Shown piece by piece: positions 57,272 through 64,000 of a stretch of 64,000 bases of DNA. Origin of the DNA: AP-15 sp963845735 (GTDB lineage: Bacteria > Pseudomonadota > Alphaproteobacteria > ATCC43930 > CGMCC-115725); NCBI GenBank assembly GCA_963845735.1, contig CAWJTR010000012.1, positions 227,887-291,886 on the forward strand, given 5' to 3'. The notes beneath the pieces are model-generated. The model saw only the letters and a list, made by a program, of their open reading frames with translations, searched no databases and was not told the DNA's origin. Positions within the stretch are counted from its first letter, which is position 1; every line of letters begins with the position of its first letter. Position numbers and translations under genes: made by a program.

Positions 57272-58471
57272 ATGGTATCGTGGATGGAGCTTACAGATAC
57301 GGAGCGGGCTGTCTTCCGAGCGACAACGCTTGCCTCGCAAGCCGCGAAACGAAGGGCGATCAATGGTGAATGCGATCGACCGAAACACCCGATAAATCGC
57401 CCGCGACTGGATCCGTGCGCGTTAATGCCGCTCATAGCACAGAACGACCTTCGAGCATTATCGCTGTTCAGCGGCGGCGGGGGCCTGGATATCGGCTTTG
57501 ACCGCGCCGGCTTTAGACATGTTGCGTCGTACGAAGTCTTAACGAAGCCGCACAAGTGTTAAGAAAAGCCAAGCCGCACTGGCGTGTATTTGGCGGCGAA
57601 GAAGGAGACGTTAAAAGCACCGACTGGTCAAATATCGCATACGAGTGGATGTTCTCCACGGCGGTCCGCCATGTCAGCCCTTTAGTCATGCTGGTCGCAG
57701 GAATGGATCGAATGATGTGGCGACTGATCCGGAATTTGTCCGCGCAATACGAGAAATAAGTCCCTCCGCTTTCGTTTTCGAAAACGTCCTAGGCCTACGT
57801 ACCAGTCAGTTCTCTGATTACATCCGGCGAATTCTGGTCGAGCACTCGCTAGATCTATATCATCTCGATTCTTTTGTCTTGATGCCGCAGACTTCGGCCT
57901 ACCCCAGCGACGCCGTCGAGTGTTCTTTGTCGGGTTTCGCGATTTGGCCACCGCGGCCCTATTCGCGCCGCCACCGCCGACCCATTGTCACGCCGAGCTG
58001 ATCGGACGGAAAAGAGATTGGAGCCTGCCCAGAACAATGGGCGTCCGCGAAGCGCTTGGCCTGCCCCACATCGGCTTTGACGGCTTGGCGCCGACGATGC
58101 GGAGCGGGTTGACCGGACCGCGTCATACAACGAGTATCCTCAACTCGGTAACAGCACTGAAGGTCTGGAACCAGCTACAGATCTGGCCCAACGGAGTATC
58201 ACCCACCAGGGAGTTTGCGAGCGCATATATCGTGAAGAATGGTCACTTCCGCTTGTCTCTCCCAGATTGCATGGTGATCCAAGGCTTCCCAAGAGATTGG
58301 CCGATCGGTAGACCCGGTACTTCGCGCTGGGCGTCTGGAAATGCGGTGGCACCACCTATGGCCTATCATTTGGCACTTGCGGTCTCGGCAGCAGCGTTGA
58401 AGCGAGCCAATCTCTCACGAGCGCACGCAGTCGAACCGCGTAATCGCTCTCTATTGTCGGCCAGTTGGTAA
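57272..58471 (+). CDS. C5-cytosine DNA methyltransferase, several frameshifts
   Basis: A restriction-modification methylase. Motifs in order: I ALSLFSGGGGLDIGFDRAGF, IV with the catalytic Cys VLHGGPPCQPFSHAGRRNGS, VI SAFVFENVLGL, VIII RRRRVFFVGFRD and X SGNAVAPPMAYHLALAVSAA. The frame changes near 57540, 57635 and 57895, each of the three frames being used in part. The start is uncertain (57272 or 57425). GC content is lower than in flanking core genes. The recognition site cannot be read from the sequence. Its 3' end overlaps the opposing endonuclease gene by about 115 bases. Confidence 0.85.
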
Positions 58472-59213
58472 AATACGTGGCGGGGATGTGCGGATTATTT
58501 AGGGTTGCGCCTCGTTTCATCACATACTTCGCCCTATCCCTGAAGATCTCTAGCATGCGGGGGTAGCTGTAACCATCCGGCCGATCCATACGAGTTTGAT
58601 ATTGCGCAACGGTATATTGATTTTGTGAAGCTTTGGCGCGTCGGAAATTGTGTAGAAAAGCTTCTCCCCGATAATCCGAAACATTACCTCTCTGGTGATC
58701 AGGTCTGGAATGAGTCTCGCCATCTCAAAGTCAACACGAATATATTCCCAAACTCGGTCAATCCACTCCTTCATGCGTGGGAGATCCGTACTTGCACGAC
58801 AGTAGGTCGAGTTCATCGTAGATGCCAACAATCCAATGCTTTCCGCGCCATTTTGAAATGTGGTCGGGTCCATATCGGACGGTGCTGACGCTTCCACCTC
58901 CTGTAGTAACGGACTTGAGTTCAAACTCGATAATTTGTCCGTCGACAGAGAGCAGCGCATCCGTTCCGTGTCGAGATCGGTTAGCCGGCCGGGCAAGGTT
59001 GAACAAATCGACCAGCCGATTTTCCCGGACATCATCCTGTGCAACTCGTCGCGTCCGCGGCACCGCGATCCCCCTTGTCTCCAGGATCGCAGAATGGAAA
59101 CGACGCGGCAATCTGGACAGATGTTCTTCGGCAGCCGTTGGCGACGAGCACACCGACAATCTCTGCCCTCGCCGCCTCGACCGCATCCTGGCGCTCGAAG
59201 ACGACCGCCTCAA
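58356..59213 (-). CDS. Putative type II restriction endonuclease, frameshifted
   Basis: Convergent with the methylase and probably its cognate endonuclease. The N-terminal part reads RENRLVDLFNLARPANRSRH, DALLSVDGQIIEFELKSVTT and PDHISKWRGKHWIVGIYDEL; EFELKS may be the E-x-K of a PD-(D/E)xK nuclease with an upstream Asp. After a shift near 58770 it continues MKEWIDRVWEYIRVDFEMAR, and after another near 58590 MLEIFRDRAKYVMKRGATLN and NPHIPATYFTNWPTIESDYA. I do not know a named relative. The start is uncertain (59213 or nearer to 59100). The call rests on context plus the weak motif. Confidence 0.55.
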
Positions 59214-59252
59214 ACCGACCCCCGGCGCGCTAAGACGGCATCACGGCGGCGA

Positions 59253-60152
59253 CTATTCGGCGGCGGCCGCGACCTGCTGCTGTTCCGCCGCGGTCGCGAA
59301 AAACCGCCGGCCGGCGGCGCGCTGGTTCTCGTAGATCGAGCCTTGATACTCGGCCGGGGGCAATGGCAAGCGGACCGGCACCGGGGCAAGGCGCGGCATC
59401 AAGGTCGGCTCGCCGGCGAGCAGCAACTCGTCGAATTTCTCGATCCCGTCCTTGAAGCCGAGCAATGGCCAAGCGTCGGCGGCGCGATATTGGAACAGCA
59501 GAAACCGGCGTTCCTTGCCCGAGAAATTGGTCGCCGAGCCATGCACCGCGCGCACATGGTGCACGGTGATCGAGCCGGCCTTGCCGAGGCACGGCATCGC
59601 CCGCGAAATGCCGATATCGCAGGCGTTGGGGTCAATCGCGCCGCAAAACCGTCCGTCGGGGCCGTGATGGTCATAGATCGGGCCCCGGTGGCTGCCGGGG
59701 ACCACCATCATCGGCCCGTTCTCCATCTCGCAATCGTCGAGCATGATCCCGACCGCGGCGAGGTCCTCGTTGGTATGCGGATAGAACGCCCAATCCTGGT
59801 GCCATTCGATCGGCGCGCCATAGCCGGCCGATTTCATGTTCAGCTTGCCGGTGTCAAAGCGCACCGTGCCCCACAAATCCTTCAGCACCGCGACGATCTT
59901 CGGATGGCGGGCGGCCCGCGCGTATTCGGGGTGATGCAGATGCGGGGTCTTGATCCGCCGCACCCGCGGCTCGGCTGCGGAATGCGAATCCTCGAGGTCG
60001 TAAATATCGTTGTTGGCGGCGACCGAGCGCGCGCCCTGCACGAACCCGTCGGTGACCCGGCGCAGGGCCTCAACCTCGCTTGACGTCAGGATATCGGGAA
60101 GCACGACAAACCCGTCGCGCCGATAGGTGGCGAGGGTGGTTTCTGAAAGCAT
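59253..60152 (-). CDS. Phytanoyl-CoA dioxygenase (PhyH) family protein
   Basis: A 299-residue Fe(II)/2-oxoglutarate-dependent oxygenase. The iron ligands are visible as HxD in IEWHQDWAFYPH and the distal His in VHHVRAVHGSATN; Arg in ERRFLLFQYRAADAW would bind 2-oxoglutarate. These enzymes hydroxylate varied small molecules; the substrate is unknown. GGAGGAACA precedes ATG 60152. It is divergent from ridA, across a short AT-containing gap. Confidence 0.88.
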   Translation of the reverse strand: MLSETTLATYRRDGFVVLPDILTSSEVEALRRVTDGFVQGARSVAANNDIYDLEDSHSAAEPRVRRIKTPHLHHPEYARAARHPKIVAVLKDLWGTVRFDTGKLNMKSAGYGAPIEWHQDWAFYPHTNEDLAAVGIMLDDCEMENGPMMVVPGSHRGPIYDHHGPDGRFCGAIDPNACDIGISRAMPCLGKAGSITVHHVRAVHGSATNFSGKERRFLLFQYRAADAWPLLGFKDGIEKFDELLLAGEPTLMPRLAPVPVRLPLPPAEYQGSIYENQRAAGRRFFATAAEQQQVAAAAE

Positions 60153-60328
60153 TGTTCCTCCTAAGGGCGCAACCGCCGCCCAAATTGCTGACCCCCGCGC
60201 CGGGATTTGTCAACCGCTACGCCCGCCGCCAGGCGAGCGAAACCCGCTGGTCGGCTGGGCCGGCCGTCGAGATGCTTTTCAGCCGGTTTGGCGGGGGACT
60301 AAGCTGAGGCTCTTTAAGGGAGCAGCCC

Positions 60329-60775
60329 ATGAGCAATATCACCCGCGCCACGAGCTCCGAAGTGCCCGAGCCGCAACCCGGCACCTGGTCGAACTGCCTG
60401 GTGGCCGGCGGCTTCGCCTATATCGCCGGCATGACCGCGCGAGGCAGCGAGGCCGCCGGCGATGAATACGTCCAGGCAAAGGCCATCTTTACCAAGATCC
60501 GCCATCTGGTCGAGGCCGCCGGCGGCACCATGGCCGACGTCATGAAGGTCACGATCTTCGTCACCGACATCACTCAGCGCGAAAAGGTGTGGCAGGCCCG
60601 CCGCGAATTTTTCACCGGAAATTTCCCGGCCTCGACCCTGGTGCAGGTGGCCGCACTGGCCGACCCGTCGCTCAAGGTCGAGATCGAAGCCGTCGCCCAT
60701 ATCGGCGCCGGCCGGGCTGACCGGCCAGCAAGCGCGAACCAAGGATACGCCCGATGCAGCGGCAGTTGCACCTGA
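60329..60775 (+). CDS. RidA/YjgF family protein
   Basis: A small trimeric protein of the Rid family, which hydrolyses reactive enamines and imines or acts in degradation pathways. It shows GGFAYIAGMTARGSEAAGDE, VEAAGGTMADVMKVTIFVTD and PASTLVQVAALADPSLKVEI. Family members end at about VEIEAVAHIGAGRG. Here a G seems lost near 60714, so the true stop is probably about 60717-60719; the extra tail then overlaps the next gene by 22 bases. It lies directly before a monooxygenase gene, a common pairing in catabolic clusters. Confidence 0.85.
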   Translation: MSNITRATSSEVPEPQPGTWSNCLVAGGFAYIAGMTARGSEAAGDEYVQAKAIFTKIRHLVEAAGGTMADVMKVTIFVTDITQREKVWQARREFFTGNFPASTLVQVAALADPSLKVEIEAVAHIGAGRADRPASANQGYARCSGSCT

Positions 60776-62094
60776 ACCTGTTCATCCACAGCCGCGGCCA
60801 TCACGAGGCGTCATGGCGGCACCCGGACTCCTCGCCATTGGCGCTGACCGACATCCGCTATTACCAGGATCTGGCGCAGCGAGCCGAGGCGGCGCTGTTC
60901 GACTCGATCTTCTTCGCCGATCAACTGGCGCTCGGCGGGGACGTGGCGCAGGCCGCGCGCACCTGGCTCGAGCCCATAACCGTGCTGGCGGCGATAGCGG
61001 TCTCGACGAGCCGGATCGGGCTGATCGCCACGGCCTCGACCACCTATACCGAGCCGTTCAACCTCGCGCGCCAGTTCGCCTCGATCGACCACATCAGCAA
61101 CGGCCGCGCCGCCTGGAACATCGTCACCTCGTGGCTCGCCACCGCGGCGCGCAATTTCGGCGGCGCCGGCCAGGTCAGCCACGCCGACCGCTATGCCCGC
61201 GGCGAGGAATTCATGACCGTGGTCAAGGCATTGTGGGACAGCTGGGCCGAGGACGCGGTAATCGATGACCGGGCCGGCGGTCAATATGCCAGGGCGGACC
61301 ACATCCGGCCGATCAACCACCGCGGCGATTTCTACCAGGTGGCCGGCCCGTTGAACCTGCCGCGCTGCCCGCAGGGCCGGCCGGTGCTGGTCCAGGCGGG
61401 ATCGTCCGACACCGGCCGCCGCTTTGCCGCGCGCCATGCCGACGCCGTCTTCACCGCGCATGTCGAAAAGGCGACGGCGCAGGAATTCTACGCCGATCTG
61501 AAGGCATTGGCCGCAGCCGAGGGACGCAACCCCGATCAGGTGCTGATCCTGCCCGGGCTCAATGCGATGATCGCCGCGACCGAGGCCGAGGCGCAGCGCC
61601 TGGCGCGCGAAGTCAATGACCTGACCGACCCCGAGGTCGGGCGCAAGCGGCTCTCCAACCGGTTCGGCGGACACGATTTCTCGCACCTGCCGCTCGACCG
61701 TCCGCTGTCGCCGGAGGACTTCCCCGACCCCGACACTGTCGAGGCGGCGCGCAGCCGGACCGAGGTGATCCTGAACCTGGTGCGGCGCGACCGGCTGACC
61801 CTGCGGCAATTGCTCGGCTACCTCGCCGGCGCCCGCGGCCATTTCGTCGCCGCCGGCACGCCTGAGCAGATCGCCGATCTGATCGAGGACTGGTTTACCA
61901 GCGGCGCCGCCGACGGCTTCAACATCATGCCGCCGCTGCTGCCCGTACAACTCGAAATATTCAGCGCCGAAGTCATCCCGCTATTGCAGCGCCGCGGCCT
62001 GTTCCGCACCGAATACACCGGCACGACCCTGCGCGAGCACTACGGCCTCCCCCAGCCCATAAGCGCGTTCAGCGAAGTTGTGCGAGAGGGATAG
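60754..62094 (+). CDS. FMN-dependent monooxygenase, NtaA/SnaA/DszA family
   Basis: A 446-residue luciferase-like monooxygenase that uses FMNH2 supplied by a separate reductase. It has LHLNLFIHSRGHHEASWRHP, STTYTEPFNLARQFASIDHI, SNGRAAWNIVTSWLATAARN and VLVQAGSSDTGRRFAARHAD, and ends EYTGTTLREHYGLPQP, all typical of the NtaA/DszA group (nitrilotriacetate, dibenzothiophene sulfone and similar). The substrate is unknown. No flavin reductase is adjacent. Confidence 0.9.
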   Translation: MQRQLHLNLFIHSRGHHEASWRHPDSSPLALTDIRYYQDLAQRAEAALFDSIFFADQLALGGDVAQAARTWLEPITVLAAIAVSTSRIGLIATASTTYTEPFNLARQFASIDHISNGRAAWNIVTSWLATAARNFGGAGQVSHADRYARGEEFMTVVKALWDSWAEDAVIDDRAGGQYARADHIRPINHRGDFYQVAGPLNLPRCPQGRPVLVQAGSSDTGRRFAARHADAVFTAHVEKATAQEFYADLKALAAAEGRNPDQVLILPGLNAMIAATEAEAQRLAREVNDLTDPEVGRKRLSNRFGGHDFSHLPLDRPLSPEDFPDPDTVEAARSRTEVILNLVRRDRLTLRQLLGYLAGARGHFVAAGTPEQIADLIEDWFTSGAADGFNIMPPLLPVQLEIFSAEVIPLLQRRGLFRTEYTGTTLREHYGLPQPISAFSEVVREG

Positions 62095-62166
62095 GGTCCA
62101 GAGTGCTTAACGAATGGGGACTCCTCGGAGGCCTTGTCTATTAGATCGTCTTCGCGAGGTCTCAGG

Positions 62167-62520
62167 TCAAAGCTCGAGAACCTGCCGCAGACCCTCCTCG
62201 ATTGCTCGCAGGTCGGTAGCTGAAAGCCGCCCTCCGTTGCGCGTCAAGCGACGCTTATCGACGGCGCGGAGCTGATCGCAGATCGCCACCGAGCTTGCCC
62301 CGGCAGAGGGCGTGGCAACCACGAGCGGTGGGCGCGGCTGAGGACCGGTTGAGAGGGGCACAACCACCACCGTGCGCCGGGCGCGGTTCAGAGCGTCGGC
62401 GGTTACGACGACCGCCGGCCTTGTTTTTCTGATCTCACTGCCCTGTGTCGGGTCGAAGTTGACCCACCAGATCTCTCCGCGACGCACCGGTGCGGCCGAA
62501 GTCGGCCGGGCATCCGTCAC
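62167..62520 (-). CDS. Type II toxin, MazF/PemK family
   Basis: A 117-residue endoribonuclease toxin that cuts mRNA at short sequences. It shows RRGEIWWVNFDPTQGSEIRK, TRPAVVVTADALNRARRTVV and SVAICDQLRAVDKRRL, all typical of the MazF/PemK fold. ATG 62520 overlaps the antitoxin stop by 4 bases, the usual coupled arrangement. The cleavage sequence cannot be inferred. Confidence 0.9.
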   Translation of the reverse strand: MTDARPTSAAPVRRGEIWWVNFDPTQGSEIRKTRPAVVVTADALNRARRTVVVVPLSTGPQPRPPLVVATPSAGASSVAICDQLRAVDKRRLTRNGGRLSATDLRAIEEGLRQVLEL

Positions 62521-62783
62521 CGCGTCGCCCGTTTGGACAGGTCGGGTCCAAAACCGTCGTCAATCGTCGCCTCTTCCCACTCCGCCATCTCCGCCGCCAG
62601 GGTTTCGTCCTGTTCGACGGCGAGCGCCGCTTGATACAGGGGATCGCTGTCGTTGACCTCATCCGGCGGCAGCGCCTGCTCCAGAAGCCGCTCGATGAAT
62701 TTGCTGCGCTGGCGCGGGGCGACGGCGCGCTTGAACCGCCTGACCAGCTCTTCCGGCAGCCGCACTAGCAATTGCTCTGTCAT
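62517..62783 (-). CDS. Antitoxin of the MazF-type toxin
   Basis: An 88-residue protein beginning MTEQLLVRLPEELVRRFKRA, a ribbon-helix-helix DNA-binding start, then an acidic C-terminal part (LAAEMAEWEEATIDDGFGPD) that would wrap the toxin. A near-perfect palindrome 17 bases upstream is its likely operator. GTG 62789 is an alternative start. Confidence 0.82.
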   Translation of the reverse strand: MTEQLLVRLPEELVRRFKRAVAPRQRSKFIERLLEQALPPDEVNDSDPLYQAALAVEQDETLAAEMAEWEEATIDDGFGPDLSKRATR

Positions 62784-62799
62784 CGTCACCGGTCCTTAA

Positions 62800-62817
62800 G
62801 CTATCAATATCGATAGC
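62800..62817. promoter_or_regulatory. Likely antitoxin operator palindrome
   Basis: GCTATCAATATCGATAGC is an 18-bp inverted repeat with a single mismatched pair at its centre. It lies just upstream of the antitoxin start, next to an AT-rich promoter-like stretch (acttataacc). Autoregulation by ribbon-helix-helix antitoxins at such sites is established for the family; here it is inferred. Confidence 0.5.
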
Positions 62818-62838
62818 AACACTTATAACCGAGATTTA

Positions 62839-63066
62839 ATGGCCGATACTAGCGATCTGGGCAGCGCCCGCTCGCGTAAGCGCGAACGAGGAATTTGGCA
62901 GCGCCGCTATTGGGAGCACATGATCCGCGACGAGGACGATCTTGCCCGCCATGTCGATTACATCCATCTTAATGCGGTTAAACATGGCCATGTTGGGCGC
63001 GTCCGTGATTGGCCGTTTTCTTCTTTTCACCGGATGGTGCGGCTCGGGATTTACCCCGCGGACTGA
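62839..63066 (+). pseudogene. C-terminal fragment of a REP-associated tyrosine transposase
   Basis: A 75-residue fragment with the end of a TnpA-REP/RAYT protein: ERGIWQRRYWEHMIRDEDDL, ARHVDYIHLNAVKHGHVGRV and DWPFSSFHRMVRLGIYPAD. The N-terminal HUH motif and catalytic Tyr region are missing, so it is inactive. RAYT genes mobilise REP palindromes; an imperfect REP-like inverted repeat lies about 75 bases downstream. Confidence 0.75.
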
Positions 63067-63138
63067 GCCGGCCATGCCGAGGACTTCGAACGGCGGCTTC
63101 GGCGAACGATGACAGCCGCGCAGTCGTATTCGCTGCAT

Positions 63139-63213
63139 CGTAAGGTGAATTGAGCATGGAGCGAAGCCCACCACCGAAAGGCGACGGGCGTAGCAAGCTC
63201 AGCCCATCTTACG
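63139..63213. repeat. REP-like imperfect inverted repeat
   Basis: CGTAAGGTGAATTGAGC (63139-63155) can pair with GCTCAGCCCATCTTACG (63197-63213) over 17 positions with two mismatches and two G-T pairs. Between them is a GC-rich segment. The arms resemble the REP/BIME palindromes that accompany RAYT transposases, in line with the transposase remnant just upstream. Confidence 0.45.
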
Positions 63214-63311
63214 GGCTGCCAGCTCTCCCTGGGCGGAGTCGGGATAGGTGAGCCCGAGGTTTGCGTTTTTTGCGCTCGACAGCAAATCGTGCCTACGAGC
63301 ACAAGAGCCTG

Positions 63312-63698
63312 ATGAAGACGCCCGATTTCAGAGACCGCTTAAGTGCTGCCCGTGCCGCGAAAAAAGCTCAACTTGAGCGTGCTCGGACAATTGCGGAAGA
63401 CCCCGAGAGGCTGAAGCGGATAGAGGCTCGATCGCAGATCATCGTAGCCCGCAACAGCCGGATCGCTGAACGAGAGAGGGACAGACGCGAGGCGATAGCG
63501 CGCGGAGTCGCGGAGCGAGCGGCCGCGGAAGCTGCCGAGGCTGTGGCTCGCGAGGCGGCACTCAAGGCCGAGGAGGAGGCTCGAGCGGCGAGGCTCGCTG
63601 AGCAGGAACGACTTGAAGCCGCCGAGGCGGCCAAACGCGAGACTATTCTTGCGGCCCGCAGAGCGGGTCGGAAGGCGAAGAAGCGTCGAAGATACTAG
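63312..63698 (+). CDS. Alanine/arginine-rich coiled-coil protein (DUF6481-like)
   Basis: A 128-residue highly charged helical protein starting MKTPDFRDRLSAARAAKKAQ, followed by long heptad-rich helices (AEAAEAVAREAALKAEEEAR, EQERLEAAEAAKRE) and a basic end (RRAGRKAKKRRRY). Such short proteins are common in alphaproteobacteria and have no known function. ATG 63312 is preferred over an earlier in-frame codon because it matches relatives' starts. Confidence 0.65.
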   Translation: MKTPDFRDRLSAARAAKKAQLERARTIAEDPERLKRIEARSQIIVARNSRIAERERDRREAIARGVAERAAAEAAEAVAREAALKAEEEARAARLAEQERLEAAEAAKRETILAARRAGRKAKKRRRY

Positions 63699-63739
63699 AC
63701 CACATGGCCGCTTAAGGACGGGGCGACCCGTCTCCCAGC

Positions 63740-63907
63740 GTGCAGGTAACCAAAGCCGGCAATGGCCCCGCCCCTCGGCTGCGCTGGCATCTGGTGCAGA
63801 TCAATCGCGTGCTCGACCTCCGCCACGCCTCGCGCGTGGAACAAGTCGAAACCGCCCTCGCCGCCCTCGGCCTCCGCGTCGTCGTCGACGTCGCCCGCGC
63901 CGCTTAG
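63740..63907 (+). CDS. Possible small protein (55 residues)
   Basis: A short frame starting GTG 63740 with strong GC at third codon positions: RLRWHLVQINRVLDLRHASR and VEQVETALAALGLRVVVDVA. It has no ribosome site that I can see and no known family. It may be the end of a longer gene broken by a frameshift. A frame on the opposite strand is less convincing. Confidence 0.3.
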   Translation: MQVTKAGNGPAPRLRWHLVQINRVLDLRHASRVEQVETALAALGLRVVVDVARAA

Positions 63908-64000
63908 CCTCGGAGTTGAGTTCACAGTTGGCGTGTGCGAGCGGGCGAGTTCATCCGACGGACCATCCCGCGCCGAGCCGAGAATGCTAACCGTCGCCCT

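Noticed and set aside
59100..59230. Weak similarity between the right edge of the island and 56530-56600, as possible direct repeats
   Set aside because: The match is only about three quarters over some 35 bases in GC-rich coding-like DNA, and not convincing as an insertion footprint.

Overview
This is a high-GC chromosomal window from an alphaproteobacterium, most likely a Rhodospirillales-like soil or water lineage. The inference rests on gene order: ffh-rpsP-rimM-trmD-rplS-leuC-leuD-leuB, dapF-mtaB-ftsY, hrcA-grpE followed by dnaK-dnaJ, gpmI-ctpA-rppH, and map divergent from a MoaB-like gene. No rRNA is present, so genus cannot be assigned.

Layout. 1-7.3 kb: a small catabolic group (HpcH/HpaI aldolase end, isochorismatase-like hydrolase, ribokinase-like gene), then rppH, ctpA and gpmI, and a thiamine-diphosphate enzyme. 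7.4-11.9 kb: an accessory stretch with a LuxR-type regulator, a perfect CRP-like site, a PEP-CTERM protein and two further exported or anchored proteins of unknown function. 12-25 kb: core genes for the SRP pathway (ftsY, ffh), tRNA modification (mtaB, trmD), lysine/peptidoglycan precursor (dapF), ribosomal proteins and leucine synthesis. 25.2-27.4 kb: an ECF sigma factor, anti-sigma factor and HEIAH metallopeptidase operon. 27.6-31.1 kb: two tandem 2-hydroxyacid dehydrogenases and an amidase. 31-45 kb: proteostasis and nitrogen control (lon, hsp20, glnD, dnaJ, dnaK, grpE, hrcA). 45-47.2 kb: map, a MoaB-like gene and a tRNA-Leu(UAA) split by a 210-nt group I intron. 47.4-56.5 kb: oxidoreductases, a split ChrA transporter, a PAS protein, a GYD protein, a deacetylase, a GNAT and a methyltransferase preceded by a second CRP-like site. 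56.7-59.2 kb: a restriction-modification island (Vsr, C5 methylase, putative endonuclease). 59.2-64 kb: a PhyH dioxygenase, RidA, an FMN monooxygenase, a MazEF-type toxin-antitoxin pair, the remnant of a REP-associated transposase and small genes.

About 27 genes carry one or more frameshifts, including normally essential or highly conserved ones (gpmI, lon, ftsY, dapF, leuC/D/B). Many lie beside short homopolymers, and the protein family continues cleanly in the next frame. This pattern fits uncorrected indels in a draft or long-read assembly better than true gene decay. Gene spans below run across these shifts.

The most notable feature is the compact group I intron at the anticodon of tRNA-Leu(UAA), at the same position as the well-known cyanobacterial and plastid intron but in an alphaproteobacterial context.
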